Positions 26,688-35,887 of a DNA stretch of 64,000 nt are shown here, piece after piece (within the stretch, counting starts at the first letter, position 1; each line of letters begins with the position of its first letter). Both the position numbers and the translations under genes were made by a program. Below the pieces are notes generated by a model. It was not told where the DNA came from, made no database searches, and saw nothing but the letters and a program-made list of their open reading frames with translations. Source of the stretch: Quadrisphaera sp. DSM 44207 (GTDB lineage: Bacteria > Actinomycetota > Actinomycetes > Actinomycetales > Quadrisphaeraceae); contig NZ_FNKA01000002.1 in NCBI RefSeq assembly GCF_900101335.1, positions 372,001-436,000 of the forward strand, read 5' to 3'.

Positions 26688-29027
26688 TCACCACAGCTTC
26701 CCGCGGCGCAGCAGGGTCGCGACGCCGACGCCGGCGACGAGGAGCACCGTGATCTCGACCATCGTGTCCAGGCCGCGGAAGTCGCTGACGATGACGGTGA
26801 CGACGTCCGCGGCGTGCGCCGCCGGGGCCAGGCGCACGTGCTCGGCGGAGACCCCGGGGCCCTCGGCGGGCTGGGAGAGGAATCCCCACACGGTGCCGAA
26901 CACCGCCAGGCCCGCGATCGTGCCGGCGAGGGCGGCCGGCCACCGCCGCTCCGCGGGCGCCAGGGCGTCGACCCGCCGGCGCCACGGCCGGGCACCGGTG
27001 GGGGCCGGGCGCCCGGGGCGCACGGCGCGGGCCGCCGGCAGGCGGGCCATGGCCCCGAGGAAGACCAGGGTCAGCATCGTCTCCACGACGACGGCGACGA
27101 GCGCGACGTCCGGGGCCGCGACGAGGGCGTAGACGACGGCGAGGGCGAAGCCGACCACCGACAGCGCGAGCACGAGCACCAGGCGCTGGGCCGCGCGGAC
27201 GGCGGCGACCGTCGCGGCGGCCACCAGCGCCAGCAGCGGGACGATCAGCCAGTCGCTGCCCGCGAAGTCCCCGACGGCGTAGGCGCCCGCGGTCGGGGTC
27301 GCGAAGAAGGCCAGGGCGGTGAGCAGGCCCCCCGGCACCAGGACGGCCGCGACGGAGGTGCGCACCGAGCGCACCTCCCGCGAGTGCAGCGCCGCGGACG
27401 CCGCGGACAGCCCGCGCAGCGCGGCGCTGCTCGTGCGGCGGGGGCCGAGGCGGTCCCCGGCGACCACGAGCCCGCGCGAGGCCCACCGCGTCAGGCCCGG
27501 CGCGGCGATGAGCAGGCCGCCGAGCACCCACGCCGCGAGCGCCATGAGGTTCTCCGGGCGGGCGTCGAGGTGGTAGGCCGGCGCCAGGGCCACCGGAGCG
27601 GCGGCGGTGACGGTGCCGGCGTCCTCGGCCAGGCGCGTGAAGGGCGCGGTCACCAGGCCCCCGAGGACGCCCACCGCCCCCAGGAGCACGACCGGGACGA
27701 CGAGCAGGCGCGGCAGCACCGCGGGTTCGGTGCGCACCGGCCCGAGGAAGAGCCTGGTCCAGAAGCGCCCCGTGTAGGCGAACGTCAGGGTCGCCGCGAG
27801 CACCGCGACGCCGGTGGCCAGCGGGCCGGCCTGGAGCGCCGCGGCGAAGAACAGCTCGTCCTTGAAGAAGCCGACGGTCAGGGGCAGGGCGGCCAGCGTC
27901 GCGGCCGCCGCGCCGGCGCCGACGGCCAGCAGGGGCGCGCGGCGCCCCAGCCCGCCCAGGCGGGAGAGGCGGTCCTCGTCGGTGGCGGTCGTCACCGCGC
28001 CGGCCGTCATGAACAGCGCGCTCTTGGCCACCCCGTGGGCGAGGACGTAGAAGGCCGCGGCCCCGCTGGCCGCCGCGCCGCCGAGGCCGTAAAGCAGCAC
28101 GACGTAGCCGTACTGGGAGATCGTCGAGTAGGCGAGCACCTGCTTGAGCTGGTCCTGCACGAGCGACATCAGCCCGCCGACGACGATCGACGCCGTGCCG
28201 ACCACCGCCAGGGCGGTCAGGACGGCGTCGCTGCGGGCGAGCAGCGGGTGCACCCGCCCGAGGACGAGGACGCCGGCCGCGACCATCGCCGCGGAGTGCA
28301 AGTACGCCGAGACCGGCGTGGGCGCGGCCATCGCCCGCGGCAGCCAGAAGTGCAGCGGCACCTGAGCGCTCTTGGCCAGGGCGGAGACGGCGAGCAGGGC
28401 GGCGGCGACGGTCGTCGTCGTCCCGGTGCCGGCCTCGGCCAGGATCACCGGGATGGCGAAGGTGCCGTGCTCGGCGTGCAGCAGCACCGCGGCCACCAGC
28501 ATCGCGACCGCGCTGACGACGGTGACGAGCAGCGCCGTCATCGCCGCGGTGCGGGCGCCGTGCTGGTGGCGGTCGAAGCCGATGAGGAAGTAGGAGCACA
28601 CCGCGGTGAGGTCGAAGAAGACGAAGACGAGGACGAGGTCCTGCGCCGTCGCCAGCCCCACCATCCCGGCGGCGAACAGCGCCATCCAGGGCCAGAAGCG
28701 CCACCGCTCGGCCGCCGGGCGGTGCTGGTGCTCCAGGTGCAGGGACAGGTAGCTGGTGCCGTAGGCGAAGACCACGACACCGACGCCGGTGGCCAGCAGC
28801 GCGTACAGCGCGCCGAGACCGTCCAGGGAGAAGCTCAGCCGCAGCCCCAGCGCCGGCGCCCACGGCAGGGAGAGGCCCCCGCCCCCCGCCAGCCAGCCGA
28901 CGAGGCAGGCGACGAAGCCGGCGGCCGCGGCCGCGCACGAGGCCCAGCCCTGCCAGTCCCGCGAGAGCGGCCGGTGCTCGGGCGCGGGCGCCGGAGCTGC
29001 CACCGCGGAGCCAGCAGCACTCGCCAC
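26688..29027 (-). CDS. mnhA: Na+/H+ antiporter subunit A (MnhA/MrpA with MbhE-like tail)
   Basis: 779-aa main subunit, NuoL-like. Antiporter core: VFFDLTAVCSYFLIGFDRHQ with the essential Glu/Asp region, KSAQVPLHFWLPRAMAAPTP, HSAAMVAAGVLVLGR, AYSTISQYGYVVLLYGLGG and KSALFMTAGAV. The C-terminal third carries the extra domains (ALSVVGFALAVVYALVAAPDVALVAVVVETML; FRGLDTMVEITVLLVAGVGVATLL). GTG at 29027 is chosen because GGAGGG lies eight bases before it; the longer upstream reading is low-complexity. First gene of the seven-gene Mrp operon, which gives Na+/K+-proton exchange for pH and salt tolerance. Confidence 0.94.
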   Translation of the reverse strand: MASAAGSAVAAPAPAPEHRPLSRDWQGWASCAAAAAGFVACLVGWLAGGGGLSLPWAPALGLRLSFSLDGLGALYALLATGVGVVVFAYGTSYLSLHLEHQHRPAAERWRFWPWMALFAAGMVGLATAQDLVLVFVFFDLTAVCSYFLIGFDRHQHGARTAAMTALLVTVVSAVAMLVAAVLLHAEHGTFAIPVILAEAGTGTTTTVAAALLAVSALAKSAQVPLHFWLPRAMAAPTPVSAYLHSAAMVAAGVLVLGRVHPLLARSDAVLTALAVVGTASIVVGGLMSLVQDQLKQVLAYSTISQYGYVVLLYGLGGAAASGAAAFYVLAHGVAKSALFMTAGAVTTATDEDRLSRLGGLGRRAPLLAVGAGAAAATLAALPLTVGFFKDELFFAAALQAGPLATGVAVLAATLTFAYTGRFWTRLFLGPVRTEPAVLPRLLVVPVVLLGAVGVLGGLVTAPFTRLAEDAGTVTAAAPVALAPAYHLDARPENLMALAAWVLGGLLIAAPGLTRWASRGLVVAGDRLGPRRTSSAALRGLSAASAALHSREVRSVRTSVAAVLVPGGLLTALAFFATPTAGAYAVGDFAGSDWLIVPLLALVAAATVAAVRAAQRLVLVLALSVVGFALAVVYALVAAPDVALVAVVVETMLTLVFLGAMARLPAARAVRPGRPAPTGARPWRRRVDALAPAERRWPAALAGTIAGLAVFGTVWGFLSQPAEGPGVSAEHVRLAPAAHAADVVTVIVSDFRGLDTMVEITVLLVAGVGVATLLRRGKLW

Positions 29028-29283
29028 CCGCGCTCCCTCCTCCGACGGACCGACGTGCTCGCACTCTCGCGGGCACCGCGGAGCGGGTCCGCGGCCCGCC
29101 GGCGACGGCCGGGCACGCTGTCCGCGTCGGCGACCCCCGCCCACCTTGGAGCGGACGGCGGCCGGCCACAACCGGACGGGCGCTCGCGCCCTGGGCCCGG
29201 GGACGGCGCCGGGGGTCTGGAGCGCGGGCGCGGGGGTGTGGCAGGGCCGGACCCGAATGCGAGCAGCAGCACGAGGAGTGACC

Positions 29284-29787
29284 ATGTCCTTCCCCACCTC
29301 CGGCCGAGCCCCGACCACGGGCGCCTCCGCACCGACCCCGCCGGCCTCCACGGCCGGTCCGCGGGTCCTGGCGGAGTTCTCCGACTACGCCGCCGCGCAG
29401 CAGCTGGTGGACCGCCTGTCCGACGCCGGCTTCCCCGTCGAGCACGTGCGCATCGTCGGCACCGGCATCCACAGCGTCGAGCAGGTGACCGGGCGGCTGA
29501 CCGTGGGTCGCGCCGCCCTCGCCGGCGCGGCCAGCGGCGCCTGGTTCGGGCTGCTCATCGGCCTGCTGTTCGCCATCTTCACCATCGGGCTGGGATGGCT
29601 GTTCGTCGTGCTGTGGAGCGTGCTGCTCGGTGCGGTCTTCGGGGCCGTCTTCGGGGCCATCGCCCACGCGGCCAGCGGCGGTCGGCGCGACTTCGCCAGC
29701 GTCAAGGCGCTGCAGGCCGAGACCTACTCCGTGCAGGTCGACGCCGCCCACGCCGACGAGGCCGCGCGCATCCTCAGCCGCGCCTGA
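29284..29787 (+). CDS. General stress protein (YflT-like, glycine-zipper membrane domain)
   Basis: 167-aa protein. Residues 30-75 form the YflT/GSP17M-like alpha-beta domain (VLAEFSDYAAAQQLVDRLSD, FPVEHVRIVGTGIHSVEQVTGR). The next 60 residues hold two hydrophobic segments with glycine spacing (GAASGAWFGLLIGLLFAIF; LLGAVFGAVFGAIAHAASGG), and the domain ends TYSVQVDAAHADEAARIL. Such proteins are induced by general stress in actinobacteria. ATG at 29284 has gaggag before it; upstream extension is non-conserved. Divergent from the Mrp operon over 256 bp, which suggests, but does not prove, shared salt/pH control. Confidence 0.85.
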   Translation: MSFPTSGRAPTTGASAPTPPASTAGPRVLAEFSDYAAAQQLVDRLSDAGFPVEHVRIVGTGIHSVEQVTGRLTVGRAALAGAASGAWFGLLIGLLFAIFTIGLGWLFVVLWSVLLGAVFGAVFGAIAHAASGGRRDFASVKALQAETYSVQVDAAHADEAARILSRA

Positions 29788-29895
29788 GCCCTCCTCGCGC
29801 GCCCGGGCGGGCCTCGCCCCGAGAGCCGTGACCACCTCGGCGGCTGCAGCGGGTACGGGGGTCCTGGGCCGCGGCGCGGCGCCCGGCGGGCCGGG

Positions 29896-30537
29896 TCAGC
29901 CGTCCTGCGGCCCGGGGGCGCCCTTCGGGAAGGGCGCGTCCACGTCGTAGCGGACGCCGACCATGCGGATGACGAAGCACAGGGCCGCGGCACCGACCGT
30001 CACGACCGGGCCGCGGGCCCCCGCCGCGTCCGCGACGGCGACGACGGTGGCGGCGACGAGCGCCGGGATGGCGTAGAGCCCGCTGGTGAGCACGGACGGG
30101 ACGCGGCGGATGAGCACGTCGCGCAGCGTGCCGCCGCCGACCGCGGTGATCGCGCCGACGATGACCGCCTGCGCGGGGCCGAAGCCGAGGTCGAGCGCCT
30201 TGAGGGCGCCGGTGACGGCGAACAGGCCCAGCCCGACGGCGTCCAGGACGTTGATCGCCCCGTTGACGCGCTCCAGGTGGGGACCGGAGGAGAAGGCGAT
30301 CAGCCCTCCGGCGGCGGCCACGGCCAGGTAGCGCCAGTCGACGAAGGTGGCCGGGGGCAGGCTGTCCAGGAGCACGTCGCGGATCGTCCCGCCCCCCAGC
30401 GCGGTGATCATGCCGAGGGTGACGATCCCGACGACGTCCAGCCGGGTGGCGCGCAGCGCGGTCAGCGCCCCGTTGAGGGCGAAGGCGAACGTCCCGACGA
30501 GGTCGAGGACCAGCAGCGCCGTGGTGGCCGTGGGAAT
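29896..30537 (-). CDS. Trimeric intracellular cation (TRIC) channel family protein, ATT start
   Basis: 213-aa TRIC/UPF0126 family channel with seven helices in two repeats: FAFALNGALTALRATRLDVVGIVTLGMITALGGGTIRDVLL and VTGALKALDLGFGPAQAVIVGAITAVGGGTLRDVLI; the duplicated GGGTxRDVL and the KALDLG turn are diagnostic. No ATG, GTG or TTG lies between the upstream gene and the first helix. An ATT at 30537 sits six bases after a perfect GGAGGAG, so ATT is the likely start. A reading from 30705 would run backwards into the AI-2E gene and is not conserved. Probable K+ or small-cation conductance. Confidence 0.88.
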   Translation of the reverse strand: MPTATTALLVLDLVGTFAFALNGALTALRATRLDVVGIVTLGMITALGGGTIRDVLLDSLPPATFVDWRYLAVAAAGGLIAFSSGPHLERVNGAINVLDAVGLGLFAVTGALKALDLGFGPAQAVIVGAITAVGGGTLRDVLIRRVPSVLTSGLYAIPALVAATVVAVADAAGARGPVVTVGAAALCFVIRMVGVRYDVDAPFPKGAPGPQDG

Positions 30538-30543
30538 GGTCCG

Positions 30544-30550
30544 CTCCTCC
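30544..30550 (-). promoter_or_regulatory. Shine-Dalgarno GGAGGAG deciding the ATT start of the TRIC gene
   Basis: GGAGGAG on the minus strand with six bases (CGGACC) to ATT at 30537. It is the best ribosome binding site in this part of the window and there is no standard start codon in range. Confidence 0.7.
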
Positions 30551-30601
30551 CTGCAGGACGCGAGGGGCGATCCTAGGACCGCGGCGCGCTGCGCCCGGCG
30601 G

Positions 30602-31860
30602 TCAGCCGCCGGTGACCCCCAAGCGCCGCTCGGCCGCCGTCGGGTCCACCGGCTGCTCGGGCACGTCGTCCGGTGGGTCCGCCTCCGCTGGCGCCCCGAC
30701 CCCACCGACCAGCACCTCCCGCAGGTAGCGCAGCACCACCACGGTCATCGAGACCACGGGGACGGCGAGGAAGGCGCCCACGATGCCGAACAGGGTGCCG
30801 CCGACCGTGACCGCGCTGAGCACCACCGCCGGGTGCAGCTCGAGCACCCGGCCGACGAGCACCGGCTGCAGCAGGTTGCTCTCCAGCTGCTGCACGAGCA
30901 GCACGACGGCCAGGACGGCGATCGCGGTCCCGAGCCCCTGGCTGACCAGGGCCACGAGCACGGCCAGCGCCCCGGCCGTGATGGCCCCGACGATGGGGAC
31001 GAACCCGGCGGCGAAGGTGAGGATCGCCAGCACGAGCGCGAAGGGGACGTCCAGCAGCACCCAGGCCCAGGCCGATGAAGACGGCGTCCACCGCCGAGAC
31101 CGCCGCCTGCGACCAGATGAAGCCCGCGAGCGTGGTCCACAGCCGCCCGCCCAGGGCGTCGACGTGCCCCGAGGCCCTCGCCCCCAGCCACCGGTGCGTC
31201 CAGGGCAGGAACCTCTGGCCGTCCTTGATGAGGAAGAAGGCCAGGACCAGCGCCAGCGCTGCGGTGACGACGAGCGACCCGAGGCTGACGACGCCGCTGA
31301 TCACCCCGTTGACGACGGTCGTCGTGATCTGGCCGGCGTTCTGCTGCACACGCTCGATCGCCCGGTCGACGACCGTCTCGACCAGCGACGACTGCAGGAG
31401 CGACCCCAGCAGGTCGGACTCCTGCAGCTGCTCCAGCGAGGTGTAGGCCCGCTGCACCAGCCCGGTCACCTGCTCGCGCACCGACGGTGCGAGCAGGCGC
31501 ACCAGCAGCACCACGGCGCCGAGCGCGCCCACGACCGTGAGCAGGGCCGCGAGGGCGTTCGGCATCACCCGGGAGAGCAGGCGGGCGGGCGGGCGCAGCA
31601 CCGTGGCCAGCAGCAGCCCCAGCAGCAGCGGCAGGACGATGGACCACGCCTGGGCCAGCACCCAGACCAGCAGCGCCACCCCCGCCACGACGACGACCAG
31701 GCGCAGGACCCATCGGGCGAGGGCTCAGGGCGTGCTCGAGCTGCGGCACGGGCACGGGAGCGCGGGCGCGCTCGGCCTCCAGGGCGGCCACCGGGCGGGA
31801 GGCGACGGGAGCGTCGTCCTCCTCGCCCCGGGGACCCTCGCCCGCCGCCTCGGACGCCAT
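30602..31860 (-). pseudogene. AI-2E family transporter, two frameshifts
   Basis: Eight-helix permease of the AI-2E/YdiK family split over three frames. The start ATG at 31860 (GGAGGA before it) reads MASEAAGEGPRGEEDDAPVA to about 31730, where it would go out of frame. The second frame carries AWSIVLPLLLGLLLATVLRP through AFFLIKDGQRFLPW and QAAVSAVDAVFIGLGLG. The third, from about 31060, carries VPFALVLAILTFAAGFVPIVGAITAG, the diagnostic LESNLLQPVLVGR and the C-terminus. The first break is bounded by GCCCT repeats and a 7-base removal would mend it. Either real decay or assembly error; divergent from a frameshifted phosphatase. Confidence 0.85.
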
Positions 31861-32028
31861 CCCGTCCTCCGCTCGTCGGCGACGCGCGCTCGTCCCGGCG
31901 CCACGACCGAGGCTAGGTGGGCCCGCTGCACCGCGCGAGCGCGCGACGACGGCACGAAGGCACCGGCGAGGACGCCGCAGCGACGGTCCCGACACCTCGC
32001 GGCCCGTCCCGTCGCGCTCCGGCGGGAC

Positions 32029-32034
32029 TAGGGT
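32029..32034 (+). promoter_or_regulatory. -10 box TAGGGT of the SpoIIE phosphatase gene
   Basis: TAGGGT ends six bases before the GTG at 32041, leaderless geometry identical to mshC. Confidence 0.5.
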
Positions 32035-32040
32035 CCCAGC

Positions 32041-33221
32041 GTGTCCCCCGCCCGTCCCCCGTCCCCGGCGAGCGCGCTCCCCGGGGCGCGCGCGGGCCGG
32101 GGTCGCGCGCCTGAGCGGGAGGCGAGCGCGCTGGCACCCGGCCAGCCGCCCCCCGTGCTCGACGTGCGCCCGCCGCCGCGGCTGCGCGCAGCGGTGGCGG
32201 TCACCGCGCTCGTCGGCTCCTTCCTCGTCGCGGCGATGCCGGCCGTCGGGTTCGGCGACGAGCAGGCGATGGGGTGGCTCGGCGTGTTCCCGCTCGTCGC
32301 CTCCCTCGTCCTCGGGTGGCGGCTCACGGCCCTCGCGGGCGCCTGCGCCGTGCTGGCTGCCGGCGTCCTCATGGTCACCGACCCCGGGGCCACGCCCACC
32401 GGCAGCGTCCTGCGGTGGGCGGTGGTGGTGGCCCTGGCGGCGTTCGCCGTCCTGAACTGCCTCGTGCGCGAGCGCCGCGAGGCCCGGCTGCGCCAGGTCG
32501 CCGAGGTCGCGAGGGTCGCCCAGAGCGCGATCCTGCAGCCCGTGCCGTCCCGGGCGGGCTCCTGGTCGTTCGCCGCGCGGTACCGGTCGGCCCACCGGGC
32601 CGCGGCGGTCGGTGGTGACCTCCTCGAGGTCGTCGAGGTCGGCGACGGGAGGGTGCGCGCCGTCCTGGGGGACGTGCGCGGGAAGGGCCTGCCCGCGGTG
32701 CGGCTCGCTGCCACCGCCCTGGCCGCGTTCCGCGAGGCGAGCCTGCGCCGCGACCTGCCCCTGCCGGAGGTCGTCCGGCTCGTCGACCGCAGCGTGAGCG
32801 CCGCCGCGGGCGACGAGGACTTCGTCACCGCCGCCTTCCTCGAGCTCGACCCCGGCGGGTGGGTGCAGGTGGTCAACTGCGGTCATCCACCGCCCCTGCG
32901 GTCCTCCGCCCGCGGCGGGCAGGTCAGCGCGCTCACACCCACGAGCTGCAGCACGCCGCTGGGCCTGAACCCGGTCTGCCGGCCCGACACCTTCACGCTG
33001 GAGCAGGGGACTGCCTGCTGCTCCTCACCGACGGCCTGCTGGAGGCGCGGGACGCCGGCGGCACGATGCTGCCCCCGGGGGTCCTGACGGAGGCCCTGCG
33101 GGCCGACGGCGTCGACGCCGTGGTCGACGCGGTGGTCCGTGCGGCGCTGGAGCACGCCGGCGGACGCCTCGACGACGACGTCGCCGTCCTCGCCTGCCAG
33201 ATGCAGCACGTGCAGGGGTGA
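32041..33221 (+). pseudogene. Membrane-anchored SpoIIE/PP2C phosphatase, single frameshift
   Basis: About 390 aa when mended. Four N-terminal helices (AAVAVTALVGSFLVAAM to VVVALAAFAVLNCLV), a short linker, then the PP2C core: AILQPVPSRAGSWSFAARYR, GGDLLEVVEVGDGRVRAVLGDVRGKGLPAVRLAA with metal-binding Asp, VNCGHPPPLR, and in another frame CLLLLTDGLLEARD and AGGRLDDDVAVLACQ. The two frames meet at a run of four Gs at 33006-33009; one more G restores GAG CAG GGG GAC TGC. The motifs are otherwise intact, so this may be an error or a recent mutation. Such enzymes regulate sigma-factor antagonist switches. Confidence 0.85.
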
Positions 33222-33297
33222 GCGCAGCCGGGACGAGCACGTGCGGGTCGCTCCTGCCGGGGTGGGATGCTCCTCCCGGGATGGGTAAGCGGAGCCG

Positions 33298-34008
33298 GTG
33301 ACCCGGTCCGGCTTCCACGCCTCCCACGAGCAGATCGCCCCCGGGCCCCTCCTGCGCGACGTCCGGGCCGCGCAGGACGCGGGCTTCACCGCGGCCGTGT
33401 GCTCGGACCACCTCGCGCCGTGGAGCGCGGCGCAGGGGCAGTCGGGCTTCGCCTGGTCCTGGCTCGGGGCCGTCCTGGCCACCACCGACCTCCCCTCCGG
33501 GGTGGTCACCGCGCCCGGTCAGCGCTACCACCCCGCGGTGCACGCCCAGGCGATCGCCACGCTGGCCGCCGTGTTCCCCGGCCGGTTCTGGGCGGCGCTG
33601 GGCAGCGGGCAGGCGCTCGACGAGCACGTCACCGGCGACCCCTGGCCGCGCAAGGGCGAGCGCGAGGCCCGCCTGCTCGAGTGCGTCGAGGTCGTCCGGG
33701 CGCTGCTCGCCGACGAGGAGGCGCTGCACCTGGCCCACGAGCAGTGGGCGCCGGCGATCCTCGGCAGCCCCGTGGCGTGGGACCTGGCGCTGCCCCGCGA
33801 CTTCGAGCACGTCGCCGCCTACGTGCGGCCCGAGGACGTGCACCCGAGCGTGCTGGCCAGCGCCGACCCGGGCCGGCACGCGGCCTGGCTCGCGGAGCTG
33901 GCCGACCTCGGCTTCGAGCACGTCTACGTCCACCACGTCGGCCAGCACCAGCAGGAGTTCCTCGACGTCTACGGCAGCCGGGTGCTGCCCGCCCTGGAGC
34001 AGTCATGA
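33298..34008 (+). CDS. LLM class oxidoreductase (TIGR03885-like), internally deleted
   Basis: 236-aa protein. The N-terminal 140 residues (GFHASHEQIAPGPLLRDVRA, VCSDHLAPWSAAQGQSGFAW, PGQRYHPAVHAQAIATLA, FWAALGSGQALDEHVTGD, EREARLLECVEVVRALLA) and the C-terminal 90 (EEALHLAHEQWAPAILGSPV, VRPEDVHPSVLASADPGRHA, VYVHHVGQHQQEFLD) are well-kept halves of a non-F420 flavin oxidoreductase family that is normally over 300 aa. The segment between, which completes the barrel after the substrate-entry loop, is missing in-frame. GTG at 33298. Overlaps the GH15 start by ATGA, as whole homologues often do. Activity doubtful. Confidence 0.82.
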   Translation: MTRSGFHASHEQIAPGPLLRDVRAAQDAGFTAAVCSDHLAPWSAAQGQSGFAWSWLGAVLATTDLPSGVVTAPGQRYHPAVHAQAIATLAAVFPGRFWAALGSGQALDEHVTGDPWPRKGEREARLLECVEVVRALLADEEALHLAHEQWAPAILGSPVAWDLALPRDFEHVAAYVRPEDVHPSVLASADPGRHAAWLAELADLGFEHVYVHHVGQHQQEFLDVYGSRVLPALEQS

Positions 34009-35849
34009 CCTTCCCGCCCATCGACGCGCACGGGTTCCTCTCCGACACTCACACCACCGCGCTCGTCGGCCCCGACGGCGGCGTGGACTGGCTGTGCGTG
34101 CCCGCCGCGGACGGCCCGAGCCTCTTCGCCCGGATCCTCGACCGCGAGCGCGGCGGCACCTGGCGGGTCGCCGTGGACGGCGGCCGCGTCACCGGCGCCG
34201 AGCAGGTCGAGGACTCCTTCGTGCTGCGCACCCGCTGGGAGGGCCCGGACGGCGCCGCGGAGGTGCTCGACCTCCTCGCCGTCCACTCCGGGCAGGACCC
34301 CGAGGACCCGGACCCCGACCACCTGCTGGTGCGCGTCGTCCGCGCCACGCGCGGCACCGTGCGCGTCGTCGTGGACGTCGACGCCCGACCCGACCACGCC
34401 CGCGCCCGCCCGCGGTGGCGCCGCGACGGCGAGGCGTGGGCGGAGGAGGTCTCCGGCGTCCGCCTGGCCTCCTCCGTGCCGCTGCACGCGGACGGCGACC
34501 GCCTGGGAGCGGCCGCCGACCTCGCCGAGGGCGGGAGCGCCGTCCTCGCCCTCGGGTACGCCGAGGACGCCCCCTCCTGCGCCACCGCGGCCCGCGCGGA
34601 GGAGCTCGTCGACGCCACGCGCACCGCCTGGCAGCGCTGGGCGGAGGACATCCGGTACGAGGGCCCGGCCGCTGCGGCGGTGCGGCGCAGCGCCCTGCTG
34701 CTGCGGGCGCTGTCCTTCGACGAGACCGGTGCGCTGCTGGCCGCGCCCACGACGTCGCTGCCCGAGGACCCCGGTGGGGAGCGGAACTGGGACTACCGCT
34801 TCACCTGGCACCGCGACGCGAGCCTGCACGTGCAGGCCCTGTACCAGCTGGGGCACGGCGCGCTCGGCCGGCGCTACGGCGAGTTCCTCATCGACCGGTG
34901 CGTGCGCGGCGTCGACCGCTTCCGGCCCATGGCCGGCCTGCGCGGGGAGCAGTCCGGGGAGGAGGCCGAGCTCGGGTCGCTGTCCGGCTACGCCGGCTCC
35001 CGCCCGGTCCGGGTCGGCAACGAGGCGTTCGAGCAGGTCCAGCACGAGACCTACGGGCTGGTCCTCGACGCCGCGTTCACCTACCGGCGGCTGACCGGGG
35101 AGCTGCCCGCCGAGCACTGGGAGGCCCTGCGGGAGGTGGTCGAGACGGCCGCCCGCTGCTGGCGCGAGCCCGACAACGGCATCTGGGAGCTGCGCGGTCC
35201 CCCGCGCCACTTCACGAACAGCAAGGTGATGAGCTGGGTCTGCCTGGACCGCGGCGTCCGGCTCGCCGAGGAGACGGGCGACGGCGACGCGCCGCTGGAG
35301 CGCTGGCGCTCCGAGCGCGACGCCGTGCGCGAGGACGTGCTCGCGCACGGGTTCGACGCCGAGCAGGGTGCGTTCACCATGGTCTACGGCGAGCCGGCCC
35401 TCGACGCCTCCCTGCTGCGCACGTCCCTCGTCGGCTTCCTGCCCGGGGACGACCCCCGCGTGGTCGGGACGATCGAGGCCATCGCGACGGGGCTGGGCGT
35501 CGGCCCGGCGCTGGTGCACCGCTACGACACCGACGTCGTCGACGACGGGCTGGCCGGGAGCGAGGGCGCCTTCCTGCTCTGCTCCTTCGAGATGGTCTCC
35601 GCGCTGGTGCTCGCCGGCCGCGCGGAGGAGGCGCAGCGGCGCTTCGACTGGCTGCTCGCGCACGCCGGGCCGCACGGCCTGTACGCCGAGCAGATGGACT
35701 CCGACGGCACGGCGCTGGGCAACTACCCGCAGGCCTTCTCGCACCTGGGCCTGGTCGAGGCGGCCGTCCTCCTCGCGCGCGCCGGGGACGCGCAGGCCCT
35801 GGGCGCCTGGGTGCGGCGCGACCCGGGGTCGCTGGGCGCGCCGGCGTGA
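34005..35849 (+). CDS. Glycoside hydrolase family 15 protein (glucoamylase/trehalase-like)
   Basis: 614-aa cytosolic alpha-glucosidase. The N-terminal beta-sandwich begins FPPIDAHGFLSDTHTTALVGPDGGVDWLCVP, and the (alpha/alpha)6 barrel shows WDYRFTWHRDASLHVQALYQ with catalytic-pocket Trp/Arg/Asp, FEQVQHETYGLVLDAAF, PDNGIWELRGPPRHFTNSKV (general acid region) and EGAFLLCSFEMVSALVLAGR with a later QMDSDGTALGNYPQAFSHLG (general base region). ATG at 34005 overlaps the previous stop (ATGA). No signal peptide, so an internal glucan or trehalose is the likely substrate, as for mycobacterial GH15 trehalases. Confidence 0.93.
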   Translation: MTFPPIDAHGFLSDTHTTALVGPDGGVDWLCVPAADGPSLFARILDRERGGTWRVAVDGGRVTGAEQVEDSFVLRTRWEGPDGAAEVLDLLAVHSGQDPEDPDPDHLLVRVVRATRGTVRVVVDVDARPDHARARPRWRRDGEAWAEEVSGVRLASSVPLHADGDRLGAAADLAEGGSAVLALGYAEDAPSCATAARAEELVDATRTAWQRWAEDIRYEGPAAAAVRRSALLLRALSFDETGALLAAPTTSLPEDPGGERNWDYRFTWHRDASLHVQALYQLGHGALGRRYGEFLIDRCVRGVDRFRPMAGLRGEQSGEEAELGSLSGYAGSRPVRVGNEAFEQVQHETYGLVLDAAFTYRRLTGELPAEHWEALREVVETAARCWREPDNGIWELRGPPRHFTNSKVMSWVCLDRGVRLAEETGDGDAPLERWRSERDAVREDVLAHGFDAEQGAFTMVYGEPALDASLLRTSLVGFLPGDDPRVVGTIEAIATGLGVGPALVHRYDTDVVDDGLAGSEGAFLLCSFEMVSALVLAGRAEEAQRRFDWLLAHAGPHGLYAEQMDSDGTALGNYPQAFSHLGLVEAAVLLARAGDAQALGAWVRRDPGSLGAPA

Positions 35850-35887
35850 GCGCGCGGTCGGGCGCGGACAAGGGGCGGTAGGCGGAC

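Noticed and set aside
30538-30705. N-terminal extension of the TRIC protein from 30705
   Set aside because: Overlaps the end of the AI-2E gene, is Arg/Ser/Thr-rich and unlike the family; the Shine-Dalgarno supports the ATT at 30537.
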